A DNA stretch of 64,000 nt from Epiperipatus broadwayi. Its lineage: Eukaryota > Onychophora > Udeonychophora > Euonychophora > Peripatidae. Shown here in pieces: positions 14,900 to 27,064 of the stretch. Location of the stretch: NCBI GenBank assembly GCA_028023455.1, contig JAQFVV010000021.1:7156853-7220852 (forward strand), written 5' to 3'. The notes under the pieces are model-generated. The model had not been told where the DNA came from. It searched no databases and worked only from the letters and a program-made list of their open reading frames with translations. The position numbers were made by a program, and so were the translations under genes. Positions within the stretch are counted from its first letter, which is position 1, and each line of letters begins with the position of its first letter.

Positions 14900-14985
14900 G
14901 CTTTCCGTGAGGGAAGGATCGTATTGTACAATATCTGCCTACCATTAGTATGACTTGAGTTCGAATCTAGACAGGTAAAAGGTTT
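14900..14985 (+). mobile_element. Decayed tRNA-like SINE head (B box only)
   Basis: GAGTTCGAATCTAGACAGG at about 14957-14975 is a good B-box/T-arm, followed by a T15 run. The 5' half has no clear A box. It is likely a SINE relic. Confidence 0.35.
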
Positions 14986-15054
14986 TTTTTTTTTTTTAAG
15001 TTCCGAGTAGACATAGGATTTCGTTTTCAGTATGGACATATTGCTATTATTAGT

Positions 15055-15190
15055 TGTCAAATGTTTTGCGCAGTTGGTAGAGCGTTTAATTTGGGATCGG
15101 GAGATCACATGATCGATTCTGGGACTCGCAGGTCTGTCACTCTAGCTTTCGAGCAATAAAACCATATGCCTCTCTCTCTCTCTCTCTTTT
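15055..15190 (+). mobile_element. tRNA-like SINE head followed by (TC)n
   Basis: GCGCAGTTGGTAGAGCG (about 15069-15085) is a strong D-arm/A-box. GATCGATTCTGGGACTCGC (about 15111-15129) serves as a decayed T-arm. The sequence then runs to a (TC)n repeat at about 15171-15187 and a T run. The stem pairing is incomplete, so a working tRNA is unlikely. Confidence 0.45.
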
Positions 15191-16045
15191 TTTGATTGGT
15201 AAATGAGTTTTCAGCTATTTATAAAGAGTAAACCAGGAACAGAAAACCGTTCAATTCTTCACCACCTGGCAATTAGCAGTCAAGGTCAGAAATGCCTTAC
15301 CTTTTACAGTTTCTCTGTGGTATAGAGACTGTGAAAAACTTTTTTTTTACATCACAGAGATGTACTTTAAAGGCAATTTACCTTTTTACTTTTCTAACAA
15401 AATAAGGAATGAGTATTCACGGGCTAAATTTTTAATATTCGAATTCATTCCTATGTGTTGCGTAATAAGTAATTTGTGAAATTTTTAAATGTAAGGATTG
15501 TTGTTTTTAAAACTTGATTATTTAAAAAGATGCGATACTTAATTGTATTGTAGTCATATTACCATTCCCCACCCATATCTACAACTTGAGATTGAAATCC
15601 CGATGAAACTTTTTTCAAATTGTTTAAATTTTCCAAATAAGCTTAGAATTTTTTTTTTTTAAATAGCCATCCTATAACCAATTAATCGCCTGTCGTTGGT
15701 TAACAAATTATTATTTATCTATTATTAGCTAGACGCAAATATAGAGAAAAAATGTATTAAAATGCATCTCGTATTTACTATTTCACTATGGAAAATGTAG
15801 AAAGGTGTTTGCCCAAATTGGAATTGTATACAATTGTTTTCATTTATCTACTTGAAAAAATGGACAGATAGTATGTTCAATAGCATATATATATGTATTT
15901 ATAAAAATACTACAAACTTCACACGTTTTTAATACATGCACGCGTATGTGAACATTTTTATAGATACGATACAGCATACTTATATATATATATATGAATG
16001 TACATAACGCTAAATTTCAAATAAGACAATCTAAATTATTTCGAA
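15191..16045. other. No gene seen
   Basis: AT-rich sequence with short (AT)n runs near 15885 and 15980 and several T runs. No other feature. Confidence 0.55.
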
Positions 16046-16047
16046 TA

Positions 16048-16683
16048 AAGTTTAAACAAACCAGCCAATCAAATCCCCCCGCTTACTACTTTTGATATCA
16101 CCCTAAAATAAGTAGCCAATCAGTCCTCTCAAGACAACTGTCTCATGACATCAACTCTGCTCATCAGTTGGCTAGGAGCCAATTATTAATATTCTAACAT
16201 AATGTATAAAGCCATTTTTACATATATTAAACTCAAAATAAGATCATATTTTAAAGTGTAAAATAATCACAATATAATCATACAATCTTAAACATTTAAA
16301 TATTATAAGGTGACTTAAAAAAAAAAAAAAACATTGTAACATCTTAAACATTATTAATTAATACTAATTAAGCAGAATTAAAAGTAAATATATATTGTAA
16401 TACCTTAAACATTAAATTAATTGATACTAATTAATCCATTATATTATAAACTAAATATGCATGGAAATTATAAATAAACTATTTAGACAAAGTATAAACA
16501 ATTTTTATTCAGTCTGTAAAATCTGGTCATTCTTGAGTTTGAAAATTTATAATAAAAAAAATGAGGGGAGGGGGATCATGAACGGTATTGATGCTATAAG
16601 CAATTATCCTGGAAGAACCAATTGGTTATTTTAGTATTGTATGAAGAATGTCAGGGATTTGATTGGTTAGTTTGTTTAAACTT
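16048..16683. mobile_element. Non-autonomous DNA transposon (MITE-like), 636 bp, TA target site
   Basis: The terminal inverted repeats are 30 bp with two mismatches: 16048-16077 starts AAGTTTAAACAAACC and 16654-16683 ends GTTTGTTTAAACTT. TA flanks both sides (16046-16047 and 16684-16685), as expected for the Tc1/mariner superfamily, which duplicates TA. The interior is AT-rich and has no transposase frame. A partial second copy ends at 22352. The superfamily is inferred only from the TA duplication, which is weak in DNA this rich in A and T. Confidence 0.7.
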
Positions 16684-16952
16684 TATCTCAGTTTAACTAT
16701 GCACATGTTTATTTTATAATATAGTACATTAATTATCTTAATCATTGCATAAATTGTTATAAAAAATAGTTGTTTTAAATTCTACTTTAGGCCATTTTAC
16801 CATAATATCTACATGTTTGATATTTAGGAGGGAGGGGTTATAAAAATTCAGAAACAATTACTGGAATTCTGGTCAAATCTTAACTTCTAAAAACGCAGGC
16901 AAAAAATAAAGTAATAGCGTTAAATTGTATAGCAACAATAATTCTATGTCAA

Positions 16953-17062
16953 GCGTTGTTAGCCGAGAGGTCATCGCAGCGACCTTGCAAGCAAGTAGTT
17001 GTTAGCAGACGGTTGTGGTTTCGCATCCCGGCCGATGCTATGACATATGAGAAGAAAAAAAC
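16953..17062 (+). mobile_element. SINE with class-II (long variable arm) tRNA-like head
   Basis: GCGTTGT...GCCGATGC can form a partial acceptor stem. AGCCGAGAGGTCATCGC resembles an A-box/D-arm, and GGTTTCGCATCCCGGC a T-arm. The distance between arms is longer than in ordinary tRNAs, as in Leu or Ser tRNAs. It is followed by TATGACATATGAG and an A-rich end. It is the same family as 23837-23942, and shares the TGACAT tail with the Gly-headed elements. Confidence 0.65.
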
Positions 17063-17571
17063 AATAATTTTATAAAATATTCTATATCACAAACAACTAT
17101 ATGACCCCCCACCCCCTATACATTTCTCTTAGGATGAACAAATGAAAGTGACATTAATATTTTTTAAAAAAAGAGTCGAAACCCAGCAATTGTTTTTTAT
17201 GCTGATTGAATCTAAATCTCTATAGAAATTTTGTCAGTAATGCTGTCTCAGGTACAATTGATCCCACGGAATTCCAGCAAATATAACAACAAGCAAGAAG
17301 TCTTTTAAAAAAATGCATGAAATATTCGCAAGCAATCTCTTTACCACTAAATTAATTATAAGTATTATCGGAAATTACAGTTTGGCCAATGGCCAGCCAC
17401 ATTATCAAGCTCATCACTGTCTGTCTATCTAGCAGAGATATCAAAAACACAATATGATCAAAGCAATTAAATCTACTGCTACATTCACATCTAGATTATT
17501 AGTAAAATGAAAAAAAAAATCAAGTCAGATCTCACATGACCTAATTTAATAAAGCACAGGTTTACAAATGT
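17063..17571. other. No gene seen
   Basis: No coding-like frame or repeat recognised. Confidence 0.5.
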
Positions 17572-17775
17572 TATATATAGAGCTTGCAAAATAAGCTCTT
17601 AACAAGCTTTAAGAATATCCTCAACCCCAGACATCAGTGAGGTGCCAGGATATTCAGCATTATAATCCTGAATAATGCTGAATATCCTGGCACCTCACCA
17701 GAAGCAGAAACCAGTCTGGGGTTGAGGATATTCTCAAAGTTTGTTAAGAGCTCATTTTGCAAGCTCTATATATAT
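17572..17775. mobile_element. Foldback element, 204 bp, nearly fully palindromic
   Basis: The left half runs from TATATATAGAGCTTGC to CCTCAACCCCAGAC and then GAGGTGCCAGGATATTCAGC. It is matched in reverse complement by the right half down to GCAAGCTCTATATATATA. The apex carries TAATCCTGAA. One asymmetric insert, CCAGAAGCAGAAACCAG, interrupts the right arm. A motif from this unit (CAGTGAGG, ACCAGTCTGGGG) recurs near 25306-25370 and 52972-53010, so the family is dispersed. No transposase. Confidence 0.8.
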
Positions 17776-20700
17776 AAGATTGTTCATAGTTCTAGAGTAT
17801 TTTATTAAGCAGCAGCAAGTGAAAGCTGAAAGCAACATTAAACATTTATACTTAAAAAAAGTCTATTACATAACTAAAGATGTTAATCTGCTTGTATACA
17901 ACTGCATTGAGAATGCATGCTCCACCTGACATTACAACAGAAAATTACAGCAAATGTCACTCAGCTACTTAATATATTTGAGGGACCTCACACCAAATTT
18001 ACCTTTTAAAACTCCCATAAATATATGGAAAATCATCATTAAGATGATACAAGATCACACATTAGATGAACTTCATTTTCATATCTTTATGCCTTCCATC
18101 CCCATCACCATCAACATTAAAAGTCACCAACCCTATGTTTTAGATGTTCCAGATTGGGTCAAACTGCTCTCAATGTAGCATTAATGATTGCAGTAGATGT
18201 AGCAAGATTGATAAACATCATGTGCAATAATGAGCAAAAACCTATTGTCTCTAGAAACACTTTGCCTCCTTTAAAAATAAAAACTGACATGAGTGTGCAC
18301 AGTGACCTAGTTTTGTCTACTAACAGCATCCATTCAGAAGTGGACAAAATACAAAGCAAATAAGCTAATAAATCCAAATGCATCAAACAAAATAATTCCA
18401 ACCCTGGAAATCCAATTCCAAGAGTCACTCATGGAAATACAGTTTTGTAAAGACATGGAACCAATATGAAGTCTATCCAAATACTTGTTTCCGGCTTTAA
18501 ACATTTTAACAAAAAATGCCAATCCAAAATTTCAAATACCTAATATGAACAATATAAACATTACTCAGATTAATGTACATGATAAATGTGCATGGCCTAA
18601 ACTCACACTAAAGAATTACACAGCTAATTCAATTTATAAAGAATCACCATTGTAAGGCCCATTCCAACAGAAACAAAAATTTCATCATTAAAGCAAGCAT
18701 ATATATTAATAATCTAAATAAAAACTATATTAATGATCTAAATAAAGACTATATTTTCATATGTAAACCAATATCAGATCAGTTTAGGGTGACAAGTTTC
18801 TGATAAGTACAAGGACTTTATTAACTAAACTAAACTAAACTAAACATAATATGCATATTGGTTAATGCAAGTGTCAGCTCCTTACATCATCATCACAACA
18901 CCTTTAATCATCAGTTACAGCTATTTAATCTCATATCAATATACTCAAACCAAAAATTCAAAAATGTAATCAGTGCTTTCCTCATTGTTCAGAAAAAAGT
19001 CTTACATCTAAAATAACTATCCTATGAGATCACTTTAACTGCAGTTACAATGAATGAAAATCTGCTTTGGAATCTGAACTTAATCAACATGTACTGCTAC
19101 CATTATTATCCTTGTATCTTCCCAGGGCAGTTTTATTTATTGGAAGGCATGGCTCATCTTCTATGGATATCATTTTTGCATTTTCATTTAATTTTAAAAC
19201 TTCCATCTGCTTATCCTGCATTTTATTTTTAGTCCATATTTATGTGGTTCTCAAATTACACTCATTTTAAAATAGTGTATGACAGATATGCATAAAATTT
19301 AAATTAATCATAGATGACTTTTCCAATAGAATCGTTACAGGTTATTACTATCTATAGTTGCAGAATCTCTTTCAAGTCATTACTTTGTTAGTTTTCAAAA
19401 CAATTTTAAACACCTGCTGCTCCACTCAGTTATATCATGTAAATCACCTCAAAAAATAATGTATTGAAGACATAGATTCAATTCTGTGTACTTTATCATA
19501 AATGAAAGATGCCACAACTCTTATTTGTAAACTGCAAAATCACAAACCAATTGATCACAATTTACAATTATAATGCAATGATGCATATATTTAAAAAAAT
19601 AGTAAACCTCAAAGCTGGCAAGAACCACTGTAAATTATACAATATCTACTCAACCATTGGCAGTCCCATTTTATCAAAACATAATACTCAACTTCTATCA
19701 CTAACATTGACATGGATTTCTTGAGTACTTAAAATCAAATCTAAAAGCCACTGATCAATATTAACACACTAATGACTACAGTGTACAATCACTCAAGAAT
19801 ATTATATTACAAAGCACAAATATTCAAAGAAATCATGCACTTGGAACATACACCTCTAACTGCAGATCTTATCCCAGCTAATGGCTACATATATTGATTA
19901 CATTATTGTTCTTATCCTATATAAATGATACAGAAATTTTAACAGCCCCATGATTTCTACCTACATAATATTTTATTTAAAAAAGAAAGCAAATAAATAT
20001 ATCCTTCTGTAAATAACTTATGTTTCCTTGCACTTGAGAACATTGATCAAATTCCAAGAAAAAATTGTAAAAAAAAACTATATGAACTTATTTTGCTAAA
20101 CATTATGCAGTAAAAGGTTGCCCTGCCTCTCAGGTCATTATTTTAGTAGCAGAATCAACCTTATTCATCAAAATTATGCTACATGTCAAAATGATTTTGG
20201 AGCAGTTATGATATAGCCGGTTGGCAATATCTTTTTGCACAGCACAAACGTTTATCTGAAAATATCAATTCAACTAAAAAATTGTTTGCACCTTTTACAT
20301 CTTTCAAACCTAGTTATGGCAATTCAAGGGGCTCACCACTTTTATTATTGCTATTTGCATTTTCTAATTGAACAATGCAGTGAAAATTTTTCTTCCTCAT
20401 CTTGGAATGCCTTTCCAAGATATATCCTTCATTGATGGTGTCCTGATAATCTTTACAGGTCTCTAAAATATTTCCCTCATTTTTTTGAATATTTTAACCC
20501 ACTTCCAACATCACCTGGTGTCACAATACACATTTTCAAATCAGTGCACCTGTCTATAGACAGTGAACAACTACCTTTCTTAATAAATAACTCCTCATTT
20601 TTCTATGGCATCTCAATTATATTGTAAAATGCAACTGAGCTATTATTTGATCAGTCTCATTATGAAAACATTCGGTATGAAAATAAAAGCATTCTGCCCC

Positions 20701-22190
20701 AAAATTCTGTATCCTATTTGAAAGTTCACATAATGAATTTTATTCTTAGTGAGTACTTGCCTAGTATAGCTCATGGGTGTGATTATTTAACACCACTCAT
20801 GTAAGCTTATGTCTGTAATAATGATATACATCAGAGTACATCTTCATATCTCTTAATCAGAACCACATATTTTCCCATCTGCAAATATGGGCTTAATTTG
20901 AAAAGTGCCAAATCTTTTGCAACTTATATTAGAGCCAAAATGTATATTGTAACACTGATTATCTCAGTCCTTAGCACCACCCTACCTTCAATACCATTGG
21001 CTGATTTACATTTATAGACAGACAAATTTTTTTTCACAGACTATGTCTTTGAGCAGGATAACCTATTAGACCATTATAACATTACATCTCTTGTTGGAAT
21101 AGATAACCCTGCCAGTTTTTCAAACTCTAACCCAGTTCCAAAATTTTTTTGCTCCTCAATAATAGTTAAAATTCCAGTTTAATCTATTACAGATACAATT
21201 CCAATCCAATGATTATCAATAACCAATTCAAAAATTTACATGTTTTTTAAACCTGGCCATACTTCTAATCTCTATACTTTTTTATCAATAACCAATTCAA
21301 GATACATCCTGTAAAAAATGTACCCTTTTTTAAACCTGCATACTTCTCATCTCTATACTTCTTTGTGTTTATAAATGCCCATTCAACCTCAAGAAATTGC
21401 ATAAGAAATATGCAAAATAGTTTCAGCTCCGTAATGCATCTATAATTGTTTGCAAGCTAAGAACTATGTCACTCCCATACTACTCCATGATACTTGAAAC
21501 TAAAAAATATAATGTACTTCAAATAACAATTCACACTTCTACTCTCTCAAATTCTTACTCCATCTTAAACAAATCCTATATTTCTACAATCAACTTTAGT
21601 TGGGCACTCTATATAGCATGAACTTTTAATATCATTAACATTCCTGATAGGCTTTTATTCTTGAAAATAAATATCGGACTTATCACTATATGAACAACAT
21701 CTTAAATGCTTTGTAAAAAAAGTCAGTTGTCATCATAATTGAGTGACATGAGGATAAAATTTGGTAAATATCTCATTAGCAGTCATATACAAATAAGTAC
21801 TTAGTAATGAATAATGTTAGATAAATAATTTTTAATATTAGTAACATCCCATGGAAACTTAGTCATTGAAACAATGTTAAGTAAATGTATAAATAAATCA
21901 AGTATACTCCTATAAAATGCTACACACTTCAAATTTGAACCATTCTTCATCAGCGTTATTCATTTTATTGTATTACCTGTATCATTAATATATGTTATAG
22001 TTTCATTATATGTTTGCCTATGTAAAACTTTCATATATTCTGGTCTATATATGTTTACATTTGTGTACATCATGAATAAAGATTTTTAATATTAAAAAAA
22101 TTTAATATTACAAAATTATATTATTCTTATTTCACACTTCAAAATGCATTTTGATTTAATCTTAGCATTTATAAGAAATAAGAATTTTCT
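17776..22190. other. No gene seen; CpG-poor, C-rich-over-G stretch
   Basis: Several short frames (17954-18178, 18154-18363 plus; 18159-18428 minus) lack motifs, and I do not call them. On the plus strand C looks commoner than G, and CpG is very rare through the whole stretch. Within it lie a TAAAC run of about five units (18822-18845) and the duplication at 21213-21361. Confidence 0.5.
21213..21361. repeat. Two-copy tandem duplication, unit 69-79 bp
   Basis: TTATCAATAACCAATTCAA begins at 21213 and again at 21282. Each copy continues through TTTTTTAAACCTG-CATACTT to CTCTATACTT. The second copy has about 10 extra bases near 21301-21320. Confidence 0.75.
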
Positions 22191-22194
22191 TTTA

Positions 22195-22352
22195 TTAGAA
22201 TATTAGCAGTTGGTTTACCTTCAACTGATGAGCAGTATTAATACCATGAATCAGTTCTGCTGGGGAAGGAATTGGCTTTGTTATTTTAGCATGTTGTAAA
22301 GATAGTATGCCTATCTTTCCAATAAATGTGATTAATTAGTTTGTTTAAACTT
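22195..22352. mobile_element. Right end of a second copy of the TA-flanked MITE
   Basis: It ends TTAGTTTGTTTAAACTT at 22352 followed by TA, as at 16683. Upstream, GTTATTTTAGCATGTTGTA corresponds to GTTATTTTAGTATTGTATG in the full copy. I found no left terminal repeat, so the copy is truncated or its left part has decayed. Confidence 0.55.
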
Positions 22353-23690
22353 TATAAATATATATTCCATTTTTCTTATTTTTAGCAATACATTTCTCAC
22401 TAATTCCAATACATCACAATCACTCATCAATGCAGAAATTTATACCATCCTCTCTCAATATATATTTGTGGAATTAAATATTTTCCATGGACTATTATTT
22501 TAATAAACAACAGAAATAAAGAGATTTTATTTATATAAACAGAGACAACCCTTGTCTTTGATGTTGCCAGGAAACTATTATTTACAACTAATTGACAATC
22601 TCCCTGAGATTAAAGTTTCCTTCATTAACCTATAATAGGTCACTCATTGGGGTTTATTGTTGAAGTAAAATAAATCTTTTTCTAATCAAGCCATTGAATT
22701 GTTTATTACATCATGTGAAAAGTTTCATTATTTATGGTGTAACTATAAATTTAAGATCAGTAAAATACGGTAAACAGTGTCAGTTTTATTGATAACGATT
22801 GATGAGTTTTTCACTTGGACATAATGACTTATTGACCAATTACTCCAATATGATTTCAGAAAGAGAACTTAATTGCTGTAATGGAAGATTTTCTCTTTAG
22901 GTGTTTTTCTTCTAAAAAGAAATTAGCAAAATTCACACATAATCATAATTCCATGATGAAATTTCAAAAATATGCGGAAGAATTTCTAACTCCACCCCCA
23001 CCCCATAAAATTGATAAAACTTTGAATTTATTACTACGATGTATTATCAGACCTAAGTTGGAAACACTTGGAATGGATATAATTTTTTGTGATTTTTAGA
23101 TCATTCATGAAGTGAAAATTGTATGTTTATACAAAATTTTACTTTTTCTCTCTATGAACTGTTTGATTAATTATTCTTGAGTTTAATCTGTGATAGTAGT
23201 ATTTAAATGTCATCTAACTTTCTGAGTGACGGACAACAGAATATAAATTATTAACCATGAGAAATTTGTTGAAGCATGAATCAAGTTTTGCTTTCCTTTA
23301 TTGTAAAAATCCTCTACCATTCTATTTGTGTCTCTTGATGTAATATTTGTTGTAAAACTATCACCCAAATGTTAAATTCTTTCTGCTACATCCCTATGAA
23401 TATGTCTAAAGTCTGAATTTCAAACAGCACAGCCTAAAAGGTAATCTTTTAGACTATATGCCATAATTATTTATTCCTTTAATTGGGTATGATTTTTTAT
23501 CATTGTTCTTGTATTTTTCAATAAAAAGAAAATAAACTCTTTTAATATCTAGACGTGAATTTAAATAATTTTATAATAGTTCAAGTATAGCGAATGATTT
23601 TTGAGTGTGTAAAAACTCATAATGTGATCATTTGCCATATTTATTGCTTTCCACATGTTTTTAAAGATGATCAAGTTGTTTAACTGTGAA
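22353..23690. other. No gene seen
   Basis: The frame 22881-23099 has no motif and I treat it as chance. No repeats recognised. Confidence 0.5.
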
Positions 23691-23830
23691 AGTCTGCACT
23701 AATATTTAAGCAATAAAAACAACTTAATTATCTGTTATATATTTCAAGTATATTCAACTATATATATATACTTGAAATATATAACAGATAATTTAGTCAT
23801 GTTTTAATTGCTTAAATATTAGTGCAGACT
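23691..23830. mobile_element. 140-bp palindrome (foldback / MITE-like)
   Basis: AGTCTGCACTAATATTTAAG at 23691 is mirrored by CTTAAATATTAGTGCAGACT ending at 23830. The inner parts (AATTATCTGTTATATATTTC and its complement) also match. The loop is an AT-rich stretch near 23755-23770. A few mismatches lie between the arms. A class-II tRNA-like SINE starts six bases downstream. Confidence 0.8.
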
Positions 23831-23836
23831 AGTCTT

Positions 23837-23942
23837 GTATTGGTGGTCGAGAGGTCAGCGCGACTGCCTTGCATTTGCAGGCAGTTGCCCGGGTTGCGGG
23901 TTCGCGTCCCGGCCGATACTATGACAATTAAAAAAAAAAAAG
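23837..23942 (+). mobile_element. SINE with well-kept class-II tRNA-like head
   Basis: The acceptor strands GTATTGG (23837) and CCGATAC (to 23919) pair over seven positions including one G-T. The D stem GTCG/CGAC and T arm CGGGTTCGCGTCCCG are intact. TGCCT/AGGCA can form the anticodon stem, and a variable region of over ten bases follows. The 3' side is TATGACAATT and an A12 run, as expected of a SINE, not a tRNA gene. The anticodon cannot be fixed because the loop is too long (9 nt). Confidence 0.65.
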
Positions 23943-25255
23943 TATATTCAACTAGATATCTGACTAAATTGCAGATAGATTTAAAACATGATAATAGCTA
24001 CTTGGGTTTTTTCTTTTAGATTTCTTTAATATGTTATGAACTATTGTCTCACATATAATTTTTGTTTATCCTTATTTAATTTTTCCTTCTACTTTTTTTG
24101 CACTATGTCAGAATATTCTGAATTTTGTGCAGATTGATTTATAAAGATGTCCCAAACAGATTTAATTCATATTAATTAAATTATTTATTTTTCTGCTTTG
24201 AAAACGTTTTATGGTGAAATATATATCTATAAAGCACATTTTATATAATTCAAAATATCTAAATATACTATGTTTAATGAATCTAATTTTGTTATTATTT
24301 TAAAAGTTGCCTGAATCACTATCAATGACATAACATTCTTTTTATTTAAAACCAATAAGATATCACAAGACTTTAGTTTACATAATGTTGTTCAGTAGTA
24401 AATTTTTTTCACCATGCTTGCGCCACCTAGTGTAAGTTTTAGTGAACTAAATTTGCCTAAGAAACCCAAGACTTCTAACATTTGTAATCTAATAATAACC
24501 CGAATTTATTAAAAAATAAAAAAAAATATTGCTCACTATAAAAAGATGTAACCAAAAAAAATTCCCTCAAAATATTTTTGCAACATTATAATTTGAATTA
24601 AAGTAATAATCAATAAATGATATTTATATATTTTTGACAGTGATCATCTTCATAATTATTGGATTAATCTTTTGATAGAATGATAGGAAGTATTTCACAG
24701 ATTGTACAACTGATAGAAAAAAAAATAGAATTCTGCATGTAAACTTTCTTTTGTTTATCAATCTGTTAGAACTTTCATTGAAATCTATTAGCAATATTTT
24801 CTATAAGCTGGTCTAACAATATGTTTCATGACTTATGTTACAATATAAAGTAAAACTAGTTCCACTTTTGCGTTAAAAATGGGCAGACCGAATGGTATTA
24901 CTACATAACAATTTTAATTTGTCCTTATCTGATTACCATCATTGAAATTTATCTTGAGAATATATGGCTGTTTCTTGAAGTTGTTAAAATATCTGATTGC
25001 ATCAATAAAGACATTAGTATTACTAATTTACACCCCATTTGAAAAAAAGAATCTTCATAGGATATAAATTATTAGTTTCAAATCTCTTTAATAATATACC
25101 ATTTATAGCCGGGTGCTGCATTTTAATTAATGAAGATTTAATTCTGATATACTTGACATTTTAGAAGTAATTTTCATTTTAGCAAATCTTCATTAACCAC
25201 ATTAAAACATGCAAAACTCTCTATACATATTGCGGCTCATTGCATGCCAGAGTAA
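23943..25255. other. No gene seen
   Basis: AT-rich. No coding-like frame, RNA gene or repeat recognised. Confidence 0.5.
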
Positions 25256-25375
25256 TCAATGGATGTCAGAAGGCTTGTGCATAAAATCCCTATCTAATGC
25301 CTACTCATCCAATATCCCCAGACTAGTTTCTGGCTTGTGACCTTCATCAGTGAGGAGCTTTGAATCTGAGAGCAC
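25256..25375 (-). repeat. Fragment of a dispersed repeat carrying the CCAGAAACTAGTCTGGGG motif
   Basis: On the minus strand it reads CTCCTCACTGATGAAGGTCA, then CAAGCCAGAAACTAGTCTGG, then GGATATTGGATGAGTAGGC. CAGTGAGG and ACCAGTCTGGGG occur in the foldback at 17572, and CTCCTCACTGAAG with ACCAGTCTGGGG at about 52972. I infer one old family and cannot name it. Confidence 0.5.
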
Positions 25376-25544
25376 TGCAACTAAATCTTAGGATCTCAAG
25401 CATAACAAATGGTGGTCATGTGATGTTTACTGGCTTCACTAACCAATTATTTGATGTCTACAATGTGACCAATCATAGGTATGATCTGAACAAAATGTTA
25501 CAATGTGATATTAACAATAAGTGTACATATACACAGACAAAACA

Positions 25545-25775
25545 CATAAATATTAGTTTAGAGTGTTGCCTTAAATTCAAAATTCATGAATCAAAAGGTC
25601 TCAGATTCAATTTTCTTTTTAGTAATGTTACTAATGAATGTAAAAACATTTGAATAAGAAACGACAATACTACTGTTTAGAATGCTGTAGTATAAACTAA
25701 TATGTGTGCTATTGCTAACAGGTGAATGTATTTGTAACATTTGACTTTTAATATTAGATGATAAAAATAGGTCAG
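25545..25775 (+). mobile_element. Degenerate family-1 SINE
   Basis: GTTTAGAGTGTTGCCTTAAA, then TCTCAGATTCAATTTTC (decayed B box), then TGCTATTGCTAACAGGTGAATG and a TATTAGATGATAAAAATAGG end follow the order of the copy at 29840-30085. An extra stretch separates head and body. The open frame 25360-25653 overlaps it and is chance. Confidence 0.5.
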
Positions 25776-27064
25776 CATATAATTACAACGAAAATACCAC
25801 CAATATAAACTTTCAGAGATAAATCATATATATATACATTCATAACTTAGACACAGAGCGACTAAGTCTGAAAGTATTACTATAAAAACAATTCACAAAG
25901 CCACTTAGTAAACGTATGAATAATGCCCCTCTCCCAATTTTTTAATATCATTGATAATTTATAATGTAGATTTGTGAATTGTTGATTTTGTTCATATATA
26001 TATATCTAATACCCATAATTTATTTATGGGCGTATTAAAATTATATAAATATACTTTTATATACAGTATATAAAACAATATTTGCTTGTTATAAATAGTT
26101 ATTAGTGTATTTTATGTTTAAATAGATATTTGACAAATTTAACGATATTAACTTATTTTAGAAATATTAATAAAAAAATTTATAGATATAATAAACATCT
26201 CCATACTTCCCCATTCTTTTTAAATTCATATAAATAAAGATATAATAAAAAGATAAATGACCCCCAAGATGCATTTCGTGCTGAACCAGCACTCATCAGT
26301 TGGCCCAGGTCACAATCTCTCATATACATCTTTATTATATGTAAAGTATTGATCTAGAGTAAATTGTTACATTTTCATTTACCATTGTCAAACTTCCTCC
26401 TCTCACAACTTTGATGCCTTCCATTTCAGATAAATACATTAATGATTATTACTAATCATTTTCGAAACTAGAGATTATCTCTAGCACAGATATAAACTTT
26501 AAACCTCAGTTAAAGATTAATATATCTGATCTTTTCAATTTAATGATAATAAAAATAATAATAATTACATATATATAATATTATTTAATTTAATTTAATC
26601 TCTCTCTTTTTTTTTTTCATTTTTAGCAGTTCAATGAATTATTCCCATATATATATATGGTAAATTCAGCAAGAGAGAAATAAATTTGTAGTCGAAGCAG
26701 AGAGTAATTTTTTTTTTACTGTTTGAATAATTGTTTTTAAAATAATTAATATTAATTGCTTTGTTATTTTATACTAAAAATAAAATAATGTTGGCAATTA
26801 TTTATATTATTTTTTTCCAAAAATTTAAATACCATCTAAATTATTTATTCAAGAATCTACGAAACTTCTTTATAAATATTTGATAAAGAATTTTAAACGA
26901 AACAAAAATAATCTTATCAAACCATATATACATCGATCAATTCTATTAGACTAACTTACTACAGAATAAAACTTCATTTTTAAACTTAACTTCAGGTAGA
27001 AAAATAGAATTTAATATAAATTTGATCATTATAACGTATAAGAACAAAATAATAGAAGATATCC
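25776..27064. other. No gene seen; small dispersed motifs
   Basis: CTAGAGATTATCTCTAG at 26468-26484 is a 17-bp palindrome-like motif that recurs nearly intact at 39893 and, inverted and partial, at 56302. GCACTCATCAGTTGGCC near 26290 resembles GCTCATCAGTTGGCT near 16159. Otherwise AT-rich sequence. Confidence 0.45.

Noticed and set aside
18154-18428. Overlapping plus and minus frames of 69 and 89 codons
   Set aside because: Neither shows a domain, and both overlap on opposite strands in DNA with no splice or start context. I treat them as chance.
18822-18845. Telomere-like TAAAC repeat
   Set aside because: Only about five units inside ordinary AT-rich DNA; TAAAC is not a standard telomere unit.
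23837-23919. Functional class-II tRNA gene
   Set aside because: The anticodon loop is over-long and an A-rich SINE tail follows the TATGACA motif.
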